A stretch of DNA of 10,204 nucleotides from Thermoplasmata archaeon (GCA_030038885.1 JASHQY010000113.1:1-10204); one strand, 5' to 3'. Counted from the stretch's first letter, positions 1 through 6,893 are shown. Translations and numbers: made by a program. The notes: generated by a model from the letters alone, not told the origin.

Positions 1-52
1 GGATCTGCGGGTCACCGGGCGAGCGGAGGTTCGACCCGGCCCCGGGCGGGTC

Positions 53-631
53 CTACCGGACCGCCGCGTAGTGGAGCAGGATCTCCCGATCCTCTCCGGG
101 CTTCGTCTCGAGGAGCCGAAGCGTGCACTGGGCCTTCATCGATCCCCAGTATCGGGGACCCTTCCCGTACACGACCGGCATCACGAAGAGCCAGTAGTCG
201 TCCGCGAGGTTGCGGCGAAGGCACTCGCGGACCACCGCAGGGCCACCCTCCACCAGGATGTTCCCGCCCTTCTCCCGCCGCAGCCGGGCGAGGATCCGAG
301 CGAGATCCCCGCGCAGGATCCGGGAGTGCTCCCAATCGGTGGACCGGAGACGATGCGAGAGGCAGACCTTCTCCACCCGGTCCAGATAGCGGCGGTACTC
401 GAGGAGCCACCCGGGCTCGCCGGCCGGTCGGGCCTTCTCGCTCCAGGTCCGCTGATGGCCGAGGAACGAACGGCGGCCCATCACGACCGTCGTGACATCG
501 TCGAACCGGTCGTACCACATGGTGCGGAAGAGCGCGGTGACCTTCGTCGACGGCCGTTCGGATCCCGGATACCTCGGGAACGCGCCGCGGCCGTCCAAGG
601 TCATGTACACATTCGCCGTGACTTTTCGCAT
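53..631 (-). CDS. Dihydrofolate reductase family protein (RibD C-terminal domain)
   Basis: A 192-residue soluble protein with the dihydrofolate-reductase / RibD C-terminal fold, expected to be an NAD(P)H-dependent reductase; the substrate is unknown. Visible features: the N-terminal strand MRKVTANVYMTLDG (1-14), the cofactor-loop signature VVMGRRSF (49-56), GGNILVEGGP (122-131), and the C-terminal LADDYWLFVMPVVYGKG (142-158), which matches the family's 'L-D-E-l-P-v-l-G-G' block. The frame stays open upstream to 745, but that extension would run across the promoter of the divergent gene and is basic and low-complexity. The ATG at 631 gives the normal family N-terminus and is preceded by GGGGGAACGAGG, a possible ribosome site. 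It diverges from the ArsR-SRPBCC pair; this trio is common among soil bacteria and suggests shared regulation. A classical folate DHFR is less likely because the central region is divergent. Confidence 0.88.
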   Translation of the reverse strand: MRKVTANVYMTLDGRGAFPRYPGSERPSTKVTALFRTMWYDRFDDVTTVVMGRRSFLGHQRTWSEKARPAGEPGWLLEYRRYLDRVEKVCLSHRLRSTDWEHSRILRGDLARILARLRREKGGNILVEGGPAVVRECLRRNLADDYWLFVMPVVYGKGPRYWGSMKAQCTLRLLETKPGEDREILLHYAAVR

Positions 632-705
632 CCTCGTTCCCCCGCTCGTTCGGTGTCCCCGGGCGCGCGCGCGGCGTCCGAGGTCGCAGACACATGCGTA
701 AACGG

Positions 706-714
706 ACATATATC
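706..714 (+). promoter_or_regulatory. TATA box of the ArsR-SRPBCC operon
   Basis: The AT-rich element CATATAT at 707-713 stands out in a very GC-rich background. Its centre lies about 25 bases before the ATG at 735, the spacing that puts an archaeal transcription start at the start codon itself. The bases between (CCCTTTAGCCATGCGTCCTCC) contain no Shine-Dalgarno sequence, so a leaderless mRNA is likely. The element is nearly symmetrical and could also serve the divergent reductase gene, with a leader of roughly 50 bases. The repressor encoded next door may act here, but no clear operator palindrome is visible. Confidence 0.65.
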
Positions 715-734
715 CCTTTAGCCATGCGTCCTCC

Positions 735-1064
735 ATGACCGACATCTTTCATGTCCTCGCAGAACCGTCACGCAGACACCTCCTCGACGTCCTCCGGGAG
801 GGGGAGCGGTCCGTCGGCGATCTGGTCGAGCGCACCCGCATGCCCCAGCCGTCGGTATCGAAGCAGCTGCGCATCCTCCGGGATTCGGGGGTCGTCTCCC
901 TGCGGGCGGCCGGCCGCCAGCACCTGTACTCCATCCAAGGGAGGTCGCTCCGCGAGGCGTCCGAGTGGCTCTCCGACTACGAACGGTTCTGGCAGGAGGG
1001 CCTGCGCCGGATGGACCAGGCCCTCCGGCGAGGGCCCCGTCCAACGCGCCGGAAGGCGCCATGA
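735..1064 (+). CDS. ArsR/SmtB-family winged-helix transcriptional repressor
   Basis: A 109-residue DNA-binding regulator. The N-terminus IFHVLAEPSRRHLLDVLREG (4-23) is the standard ArsR opening. The helix-turn-helix covers SVGDLVERTRMPQPSVSKQLRILRDSGVV (26-54), with PQPSVSKQL as recognition helix, followed by the wing LRAAGRQHLYSI (56-67). The protein contains no cysteine, so it lacks the ELCVCD-type metal site and is not an obvious metal sensor. It fits the ArsR subgroup that is co-transcribed with SRPBCC proteins and probably responds to an organic ligand or acts constitutively. Its stop TGA overlaps the next ATG (ATGA), which supports translational coupling. A TATA box 25 bases upstream and no ribosome site support the ATG at 735 as a leaderless start. 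Confidence 0.93.
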   Translation: MTDIFHVLAEPSRRHLLDVLREGERSVGDLVERTRMPQPSVSKQLRILRDSGVVSLRAAGRQHLYSIQGRSLREASEWLSDYERFWQEGLRRMDQALRRGPRPTRRKAP

Positions 1065-1555
1065 GCCGACCGCACGGCGCGCCGGTCGCGGTTCGAGTCG
1101 AGCGGATCGTGCACGCCCCTCCCGACCGGGTCTTCCGTGCCTTTCTCGACCCGGAGCTGATGCGTCAGTGGATCACCCCGGACGACCTCGATCTGGACCG
1201 GATCACCGTGGACCCCCGGGTCGGCGGACGGATCGAGGTGTGGCACTCGCGCCACGGCGTGAGCACGGGAAAGTTCGAAGGACGCTACGTCAAGCTCGAC
1301 CCGGGCCGCGAGCTCGTCTACCACTGGGCGTTCGTCGGAACGGAGCCGGAAAAGGGCGAGCACTTCGACACCCTCGTGACGGTCCGTCTGCGTCCGTGGG
1401 GGGACGGACAAACGCAGATCCGTGTCGTCCACGAGAGATTGGCGGAGCTCCGCCGAGGGGCTCCCCGCATCCTCCCCCGGCTCCTCCCTGGATGGGAGAA
1501 CTGCCTGGACAAGCTCGACCGTGCCGTCCAGGCTCCCCTCCCGGATCCGCGCTGA
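1061..1555 (+). CDS. SRPBCC / AHSA1 (START-like) domain protein
   Basis: A 164-residue single-domain protein of the SRPBCC helix-grip superfamily, subgroup AHSA1/CalC-like. The family binds small hydrophobic ligands; some members act in stress or resistance functions, but no enzymatic motif identifies a reaction here. Visible landmarks: IVHAPPDRVFRAFLDPELMRQWITP (16-40), the usual first helix and 'W' block; DPRVGGRIEV (51-60); the strand FEGRYVKLDPGRELVYHW (72-89); and the C-terminal helix GWENCLDKLDRAV (144-156). The start is set by the four-base ATGA overlap with the ArsR gene; a longer in-frame start at 965 would lie inside that gene and adds low-complexity residues. Its pairing with ArsR, and divergence from a reductase, is a recurrent arrangement. 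The ligand is unknown. Confidence 0.92.
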   Translation: MSRPHGAPVAVRVERIVHAPPDRVFRAFLDPELMRQWITPDDLDLDRITVDPRVGGRIEVWHSRHGVSTGKFEGRYVKLDPGRELVYHWAFVGTEPEKGEHFDTLVTVRLRPWGDGQTQIRVVHERLAELRRGAPRILPRLLPGWENCLDKLDRAVQAPLPDPR

Positions 1556-2096
1556 GCCTCGGAACTGGCCTGCGGGAGCTGGGAGGGCCTCCGACCGGAA
1601 CTGAACCGAAACGCGCGGACGCCCGAACTCCGCCCCCGCGCGCCGCGTGGGATGCTCCTACCTCTCCGGAGCCACGGAATCCTCGCCGCTCCGGATCCCC
1701 CACGTTCCGCCGGATCGCCTTCGCCGTCCGGCGATCGCTCTCGGTTCCGCCCGAGATCGTCCCGGGACCCGCCGCGGGAGTCGGGCGGCGTCCACGCCGC
1801 GGGTCACCGACTCCGCTCCGGGTCGGTCGGCGATGGACCAGCCCGTCGGGGGGGCGAGGGCACCGTCGGGAGACGCCCCAGGTACTTCGCGAGAGGTCGC
1901 GGGAGCCCCCGAGCCCTGGCCGATCGCGGTCCCGGGGGGCGTTCGGAGCGCTCGACCTCTACCGGGGACGGCCGCGGTCCCACCGTCCGCCTTCGGCGGC
2001 CGAGGGATCCTCTGGACCTGCGCCCGCGTCGCCGGGCTGGGTAGCCTCGAGAGGGTGCCCCACGTCCTCCCGGGATCCGTAACGGCACGTCGGCGA
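1556..2096. other. 540-base stretch without a supported gene
   Basis: Extremely GC-rich DNA between two convergent genes. Long open frames cross it on both strands, but their products are rich in Arg, Gly, Pro and Ser, contain no domain motif, and continue as antisense of the neighbouring genes. Third-position GC is high in more than one frame at once, so it does not point to a single coding frame. The best-looking stretch is plus strand 1832-2090, which reads AFGGRGILWTCARVAGLGSL near its end. I see no tRNA, repeat or clear terminator. Confidence 0.5.
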
Positions 2097-2978
2097 TCAG
2101 TGGTGCCGCGCCGCGGGAGCTGCCTCCGACGAACGGGAGCGAAGGCCCGCCCCCGCAGACACCGGCTTACGACCCCACGCCTGGATGACCAGGAACGAGA
2201 TCATCAGAGTCTCGGGGCGAGCAATCGCTCGCTCGACGTCCGCGAACGCCCGCTCCAGCTCCCCTTCGGTCATCAATCGATGTTCGAGGATCCGCCGCCT
2301 CGCGGAGGTCGCGAACTGGATCGTGGATCGCATGTAGGGGTGCGCGTCCTGCAGCGTAAGAGCAACTCCCCGGGTGCGGAGTTCGGTCAGGCCGCCCTGA
2401 CGCAGGAGTCCGTAGAGTTCCCGGCCGGTGTCGAGGTTGCCACCCCCGAGGCGGAAGCACTCGTGGATCGCCACCTTCAATCGCTCAAAGCCGGGCGATG
2501 CCGGAGTGCAGCTCCAGGCACTCGAGTCGGGCTCTTCCAGCACGACGACCCCTCCCGGCCTCACCACCCGGACCATTTCGGCCAGCAGCTCTCGGGCCCT
2601 GCCCACGGGCGCCAGAAGAAACCGCGAGTGCACGAGATCGAACGAGTCGGACTCGAATTGGGTATGGAACGCGTCTCCCTCCACGACCGTCACGTTGGAG
2701 AGGCCGAGGCGCCGAACATGCTCCCGGGCCGCGGAGACCTCCACCGGATCGAAATCGAGCGCCACGACCCGGCCGGTGGGCCCGACCCGTGCGGAAAGCG
2801 GTTGGAGAACGCCGATCGGCCCGCACGCGAGGTCGAGCGCGGTCCCGCCGGACGATACCCCCACCTCGTCCAGCAGCGACTCGGCGTGGGGCTCGAGGGC
2901 CTGCGCCTGAATCTGAAGGCGCGCCACCTCCGGCGACCCTCCGTCGAGAACGTACCGCCGCTCGACGGGCGTGCCCAC
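2097..2978 (-). CDS. Class I SAM-dependent methyltransferase
   Basis: A 293-residue soluble methyltransferase of the seven-strand (class I) fold, transferring a methyl group from S-adenosylmethionine. Motif I is ALDLACGPIG (47-56); the acidic end of strand 2 is VVALDFDPVEV (71-81), where Asp75/Asp77 should bind the ribose; motif II/III is VVEGDAFHTQF (98-108) with DSFDLVHSRFLL (111-122); and the motif after that is RVVRPGGVVVLEEPD (137-151). The C-terminal 140 residues form the variable substrate part and end in a basic/serine tail. The length and order resemble UbiE/Methyltransf_11-type enzymes, whose substrates cannot be predicted from sequence. The start is GTG at 2978, placed 26 bases after a TATA-like element, with no ribosome site. 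It has no operon partner. Confidence 0.9.
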   Translation of the reverse strand: MGTPVERRYVLDGGSPEVARLQIQAQALEPHAESLLDEVGVSSGGTALDLACGPIGVLQPLSARVGPTGRVVALDFDPVEVSAAREHVRRLGLSNVTVVEGDAFHTQFESDSFDLVHSRFLLAPVGRARELLAEMVRVVRPGGVVVLEEPDSSAWSCTPASPGFERLKVAIHECFRLGGGNLDTGRELYGLLRQGGLTELRTRGVALTLQDAHPYMRSTIQFATSARRRILEHRLMTEGELERAFADVERAIARPETLMISFLVIQAWGRKPVSAGAGLRSRSSEAAPAARHH

Positions 2979-2999
2979 GGAGCCGGGACCGTCCCTCGC

Positions 3000-3010
3000 T
3001 ACTTAACTTA
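3000..3010 (-). promoter_or_regulatory. TATA-like box of the methyltransferase gene
   Basis: The minus strand reads TAAGTTAAGTA across 3000-3010, the only AT-rich patch in the region. Its centre is about 26 bases from the GTG at 2978, giving a transcription start at or next to the start codon. The leader between contains no Shine-Dalgarno element close to the GTG. On the plus strand the same patch (TACTTAACTTA) could serve the weak coding-like segment further right. Confidence 0.5.
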
Positions 3011-3178
3011 GCAACGACGGGTCGATTCTGGGGAAGGGGCCACCCGCCGGGGCGAAGCCGGCTCCTGCATCGTGAGGAGCGACGTACGGCGGAGAACTCC
3101 GTGCCGCGCGCGGGCGGAACGGGCCTCCCGCTCGTCGGTGACCCGACCGACTGCGACGTAGCTCCGAAGGATCGCCCT

Positions 3179-3484
3179 TTGCGGACGGGCGGATCGCGAG
3201 GAAAGGGGGCGGGGCCGAGGACGAACCGCAAGGTCCGGACCAAGGAGGAGACGCTGCGGATCGTCGGGACGAACCTTGAGTCGAAGACCGAGATCGAGGC
3301 GATGTGCGGGTCCTCCGGTCGAGCTTCCGGCACGAGCCGCGGTCCCGAGCGCAGGGCCCAGGTCCTCCGCGGGTGCCCGTACTGTTGGGCCGCCTTGCGG
3401 TCCAGGAAGGCTCCCGTGCTCGGACCCGCGTGGGAGGATCCGACAGGCCACGGGAGCGGAGGTCGACCGACGCGAGAGACTTAG
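3179..3484 (+). other. Coding-like segment, unknown small protein with CPYC motif
   Basis: Between two minus-strand genes the plus frame ending at TAG 3482-3484 shows a sharp coding signature for about 25 codons (roughly 3230-3305): nearly every third base is G or C, while second positions are AT-rich. It reads KVRTKEETLRIVGTNLESKT then EIEAMC. Further on the frame contains GCPYCW (cysteines at 3374-3376 and 3383-3385), which could be half of a zinc site. Codon bias weakens after about 3310, so the downstream part may be frameshifted. No good start is evident; TTG at 3179 and GTG at 3101 are candidates and neither has a promoter nearby. I do not recognise the family. It may be a real small gene or the remnant of one. 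Confidence 0.33.
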
Positions 3485-3524
3485 CGACGGTCGCACGCAT
3501 CGCGAAGATCCCCTGGCACGAACG

Positions 3525-4769
3525 TCAATGAAGCGCCGATCTCCACTCCGCGGGGACCCGACCGGAGTAGACTACGGTCTCGGCCCCGAGGAACACGGCC
3601 AGCTGCCCGATCCGTTCGGCCAGCTGCGCGGCGACGCCCCGTGCGCGGGGCGCCCCGGCCTCGGCGTACACGGCCTGGATCTCCAGCCGCTTCGAGGCCC
3701 GGTCCAGGCGCGGGTCGATCCGGCCGATGAAGCGATCCCCCCAGAGAATCGGGAGCACGTAGGTCCCGAACCTCCGCTTTCCCTCGGGCAGGAACTGCTC
3801 GCGGACGTAGTCGAATCCGTAGAGCTCCCTCGTCCGAGCCCCGTGGAAGACCATGTTGTCGAAGGGGGGAATCAAGGAGATCTCCTCGTCCCAGTCCTCG
3901 GACCCGATCCTCCGGAGCGCATCGAGGTCCGAAGCCAGCGCGTACCGAGTCCCCCGCAGACCCTCGATCCGCACGCGGCCGACCACGGACTTTTCCGTGA
4001 GCCGATCGAGCGTCCCCCGGAGATCGAGATAGCGCCCCCGGAGCAGATACCGGTTGATCTCGGTCGGGGTCGCGACCCCGATCGCGCGCAGCGTCCGCTG
4101 CACGCCCGCGATCTCCGCCTCGGCTTGGGAGAGATCCGTTCGGTCGACCCAGTCCGGTAAGAAGTCCGACGGAAGGCCGTAGAGGTTCTGCGTCCCCTCG
4201 TGACCGACGACCATCACCTCGCCGCCGAACTGTAGGTGCACGAGCATCGTGGCGAGATCGCTCCCCTCCGACCAGGCATCCCCGCTGCGCGGTCCCCTCG
4301 CGTGATCCGCGAAGTCCCTCAGCCGGCGAGGGCCGGTTTCGAGCTCTCGCAGAATGACCTTCCGCAACCGGGCGTGGGCCGGGATCCACCGTTTCGCTTC
4401 GGCCTTCTGGTATCCCCAGGATTTCGAGAGGGACTCCGGATACCTTCGCATGATCGCCGAGTGGATCGGATAGTCCTCGGTCGGAACGTACGAGGCGGCG
4501 TGGGTCCAGCACTCGAACAGCGTGCGGTCCGTCCACAGCAGCCGGTCCAGATCCGAGACCGAGAACGACCCGATCCGGGCCCACAGGGAGAGCCAATGCG
4601 AGGGCGCGACGACCGTCACCGGATCGATCTGCACGTAGCCGAGGTCGCGGGTGACGCGGAGGATGTCCGCCCGACTCCCGCGGGAGGGCCGGGATCCCTC
4701 GAGGTGCTGCCTCCGAAGTTCCAGGCGACGCGCCGCCTGTCGAGAGAGTATCACCGGTTGCGTGCTCAT
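3525..4769 (-). CDS. AlkZ/YcaQ-like winged-helix DNA glycosylase (HTH_42)
   Basis: A 414-residue protein of the HTH_42 (formerly DUF1006) family, about the length of E. coli YcaQ. Characterised members, Streptomyces AlkZ and E. coli YcaQ, are DNA glycosylases that remove bulky N7-alkylpurines and unhook interstrand crosslinks. The diagnostic catalytic motif is present: YVQIDPVTVV (45-54) gives Gln47-Ile-Asp49, the Q-phi-D form seen in YcaQ rather than the Q-phi-Q of AlkZ. The neighbouring signature LFECWTHAASYVP (84-96) matches the family's 'E-W-H-A-P' block, and SDLATMLVHLQFGGEV (170-185) begins the next winged-helix part. The C-terminal IIGRIDPRLDR-like segment (here FIGRIDPRLDR) is also typical. 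The ATG at 4769 is preceded by GGGGAGAG, a possible ribosome site. It stands alone, so a housekeeping repair role or protection from an external alkylator is likelier than self-resistance in a toxin cluster. Confidence 0.9.
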   Translation of the reverse strand: MSTQPVILSRQAARRLELRRQHLEGSRPSRGSRADILRVTRDLGYVQIDPVTVVAPSHWLSLWARIGSFSVSDLDRLLWTDRTLFECWTHAASYVPTEDYPIHSAIMRRYPESLSKSWGYQKAEAKRWIPAHARLRKVILRELETGPRRLRDFADHARGPRSGDAWSEGSDLATMLVHLQFGGEVMVVGHEGTQNLYGLPSDFLPDWVDRTDLSQAEAEIAGVQRTLRAIGVATPTEINRYLLRGRYLDLRGTLDRLTEKSVVGRVRIEGLRGTRYALASDLDALRRIGSEDWDEEISLIPPFDNMVFHGARTRELYGFDYVREQFLPEGKRRFGTYVLPILWGDRFIGRIDPRLDRASKRLEIQAVYAEAGAPRARGVAAQLAERIGQLAVFLGAETVVYSGRVPAEWRSALH

Positions 4770-4946
4770 CCGCGCTCTCTCCCCGCGGGAGAACGACCTG
4801 GCGTATCTCCTGAGCGGCTAAGGACTTTCGACCGCGCGCACGGACGCGCGCGGGTCCCCCACCACGGCGGGGCTCCCACGCGAGATCGCCCCGGGACCTG
4901 GTCCGTGGGGAGTGAGTCCAAGTAGGAGCGGCCCGTACGCGACTTC

Positions 4947-5909
4947 GTGCTGACCGCCCAGACCCGCCGGTTCCTGCTCCAACGTACCGACCCCTCGGTC
5001 CGCTACTGGACCCTGAAGGATCTCTGCGACCGGCCGGAGAGCGATCCGCAGGTCCGGGCCGCACGGGCGGAGATCGGCCGGAAGGGCTGGGCGTGGGAGA
5101 TCCTCAGCCTCCAGGAGCCCTCCGGGCAGTGGCCGACGTATCACGACGAGCCGCCGAACCTGTACCTCCCCAAGTACACGTCGACGAATTTCCTTCTCCT
5201 CATTCTTTCCGAACTCGGGATGACCCGAAGGGATCCCCGAGTCGCCCGAGCCGCGAAGCTCCTATTGGACCGCTGGTCCGACCCGAAAGAGGGGGTCTGG
5301 GGGGAGGCCGGCGCGGAGACCTGTATCACCGGGAACGCCGTCCGCATGATGGTCCGCTTCGGGTTCCTTGAGGACGCGCGCGTGCAGCGAGGGATCGACT
5401 GGCTGGTCTCCGCGCAGAAGTCCGACGGGGGCTGGCACTGCTGGAGATCCCGGACCGGCACGCTCGCGGCATGGGAGGCCATGGCCGCGTTCGCCGTCAT
5501 CCCCCCGGGGTCGCGATCGGCACCGGTGGTCCGCGCGATCGAGCGCGGAGCTGAATTCTTCCTCGAGCGCGGACTTTTGCACGAGGCCGACGGATCGAGC
5601 TACCCGCCGTGGTGGCGCCTGCACTATCCGAACCACTACTACTACGATTTCCTGGTCGGGCTGGACTTCCTCACGGCCCTGGGCTACGGCTCGGACCGGC
5701 GGCTGCGCCCGGCCCTCAAGTGGCTCGAGCGCAAGCGGGGCCGAGACGGCTGGTGGCGGCTCGACTCCGTCCAACCGGATCTGGAGTCCTCCGACCCCTA
5801 CCGTCCTCCCCCGCCCGTCTATCCCGTGATGCTCGAATACCCGGGGGAGCCGAGCCGATGGGCGACTCTCGTCGCCCTCCGGGTCCTGCGTCGGGCAGGA
5901 CGATGCTGA
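4947..5909 (+). CDS. Prenyltransferase/squalene-oxidase repeat protein (alpha6-alpha6 barrel)
   Basis: A 320-residue soluble helical-barrel protein related to terpenoid-cyclase/prenyltransferase folds. QW-like repeat elements are visible: AQKSDGGWHCW (156-166), KRGRDGWW (263-270) and a weaker SLQEPSGQWPTY (54-65). A conserved block PKYTSTNFLLLILSELG (75-91) and CITGNAVRMMVRFGF (126-140) match a group of uncharacterised archaeal and bacterial homologues. The DxDD acid motif of squalene-hopene cyclases and a zinc site of protein prenyltransferases are not seen, so enzymatic function should not be assumed. The start is GTG at 4947; an in-frame TAG at 4923 leaves little room for any other. No convincing TATA box or ribosome site was found. 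The gene is divergent from the glycosylase-like gene across 177 bases. A truncated paralogue lies on the opposite strand at 8260-8429. Confidence 0.85.
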   Translation: MLTAQTRRFLLQRTDPSVRYWTLKDLCDRPESDPQVRAARAEIGRKGWAWEILSLQEPSGQWPTYHDEPPNLYLPKYTSTNFLLLILSELGMTRRDPRVARAAKLLLDRWSDPKEGVWGEAGAETCITGNAVRMMVRFGFLEDARVQRGIDWLVSAQKSDGGWHCWRSRTGTLAAWEAMAAFAVIPPGSRSAPVVRAIERGAEFFLERGLLHEADGSSYPPWWRLHYPNHYYYDFLVGLDFLTALGYGSDRRLRPALKWLERKRGRDGWWRLDSVQPDLESSDPYRPPPPVYPVMLEYPGEPSRWATLVALRVLRRAGRC

Positions 5910-6062
5910 ACGCTCTCTCTGGGCGATCACGCCCTCGGAAATTCCGGAGTCTGGGCTTCGGGAGCTGGGGGATACTCCTCCGTGGAGGCTCGCGATCCCG
6001 CCGCCAGGGACTACCGAGGGCGGCAGCCGGACCTCCGGAGGATGGGTCGGATGCCCGCGGGC

Positions 6063-6433
6063 TCACTCTGCGGATGTCGTAGGGATTCGGATGGCGCGGA
6101 TCTGCCGCACGATCCTCGGCAGATCGCCCGAGGCGAATCTCCAGATCTCCTCGTAGTTGACGGGCGTTGCCTCGCCCTCGTACGGGTGGGCGCGGTCGAA
6201 CCGGAAGCACGCCACGCCGCCCAGGGAACTCGAGCGTTCGCGTTCGGGAGCGACCGGCCCACGGCCCCGATCGCTTCTCGGAGCAGCTCGAGATAGTGCT
6301 CCACGGCCGCGCGATTCCGCACCTCGTCCCCGTCGAAGAACTCCTCCCGGCCCCGTCGCACGATCCGATCGATGGCCGCGGCGTAGCGGACCATGTCTTC
6401 GACGAGGCGGCGAGACCGGTCGGTCGACATCAT
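6063..6433 (-). pseudogene. hepT: HepT-like HEPN toxin, frameshifted
   Basis: The first part, from ATG 6433 (or the adjacent ATG 6430), reads STDRSRRLVEDMVRYAAAID onward through YLELLREAIGAVGRSLP to VPW, a normal HepT (DUF86) N-terminus. The rest continues in another frame from about 6218 as FRFDRAHPYEGEATPVNYEE then IWRFASGDLPRIV, ending at TGA 6063-6065. This second part carries the toxin's RX4HXY motif (Arg at 6203-6201, His at 6188-6186, Tyr at 6182-6180). The total is 371 bases; adding one base near 6214-6220 gives 124 codons and restores the usual spacing between the PW and the Arg. HepT enzymes are HEPN RNases neutralised by MntA through AMPylation of that Tyr. As written the frame loses the motif, so the toxin would be dead. 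A sequencing indel remains possible. Confidence 0.8.
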
Positions 6434-6820
6434 CACGGCCGCACCTTCTCGGACTCGACCTGCGGCTCGATCGCTCAGTGGAGTCCCCCTTCGTTCACGA
6501 TCTCCACCTGCGGCCTGAGAATGCGTTCGATCTCCCCTGCGAGCTCCCCCCGATCCAAGAGAGAGTGCGGGCGGGCCCAGCGAACCGTCAGATCGACGTC
6601 GCTGGCGGCTGTGGCTTCCTTCCGGCGGACCGAGCCGAAGACCCGAATCCTCGTGACGCCGAACCGACGCGCCGCCGCCACGATCGTCGCCCGAGGGGAT
6701 GCAAGATTTCCTCGTTACCCGGGCCCCGGCCGATCCGGACCGGCCGGAGCCGGGGAGTCGCGTAGATGGGACTCTTGCATCGGGGACAGACCTTCGGGCG
6801 ACGTGGCCCGCGGATGACCC
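6433..6820 (-). pseudogene. mntA: MntA-like nucleotidyltransferase antitoxin with zinc-ribbon leader, broken
   Basis: The core open frame (GTG 6681 to TGA 6475, 68 residues) carries VTRIRVFGSVRRKEATAASD then VDL, the GSX10DXD signature of minimal nucleotidyltransferases, which AMPylate HepT. It is short for the family. The same frame continues past TGA 6477-6475 as AIEPQVESEKVRP to a second TGA (6435-6433) that overlaps the hepT ATG (TGATG). The TGA sits where relatives as I recall them have Trp (EGGLH-W-AI), so a nonsense change is likely. Upstream, in a frame offset by one base, about 6820-6700 encodes PKVCPRCKSPIYATPR and GNEEILHPLG, a zinc-ribbon half (Cys at 6788-6786 and 6779-6777). I infer one ancestral gene of zinc ribbon plus nucleotidyltransferase. 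No start codon is visible in the leader frame. Confidence 0.7.
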
Positions 6821-6885
6821 ATGATGCCGACCGGTGGCATCCTCGCCTCTGCAGCCCGCTCGCTCCGCCGGAGGGCTTCCCCGTG

Positions 6886-6893
6886 GTGTTAAC
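6886..6893 (+). promoter_or_regulatory. TATA-like box of the alpha/beta hydrolase gene
   Basis: GTGTTAAC at 6886-6893 is the only AT-rich patch near the gene start and is centred about 31 bases before the ATG at 6921. That would give a very short leader of a few bases, and no Shine-Dalgarno sequence is seen before the ATG. This supports 6921 over the longer in-frame start at 6834, which would place the box inside the coding region. Confidence 0.45.

Noticed and set aside
53..745. Longer reductase start at 745 (extra 38 residues)
   Set aside because: It would run through the TATA box and into the divergent ArsR gene; the family N-terminus begins exactly at the ATG at 631.
1574..1583. GGGAGCTGGG shortly after the SRPBCC stop and again at 5960-5969 after the prenyltransferase-repeat stop, as a shared terminator or repeat
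   Set aside because: Ten bases in very GC-rich DNA can recur by chance, the flanks differ and there is no T-run following, as archaeal terminators need.
751..2082. A 443-codon open frame on the plus strand
   Set aside because: It overlaps the ArsR and SRPBCC genes in another frame and its product is Arg/Gly/Pro/Ser-rich with no motif; high GC alone keeps it free of stops.
1647..3011. A 454-codon open frame on the plus strand
   Set aside because: Most of it is antisense to the methyltransferase gene, whose motifs are unmistakable. Only the 1832-2090 part lies outside, and it has no supporting domain.
3481..5064. A 527-codon open frame on the minus strand
   Set aside because: It is a shifted-frame shadow of the glycosylase-like gene and then antisense of the prenyltransferase-repeat gene; low-complexity product.
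5977..5988. CCTCCGTGGAGG short palindrome as a terminator hairpin
   Set aside because: The stem is five pairs with a two-base loop and no T-tract; too weak to call in this base composition.
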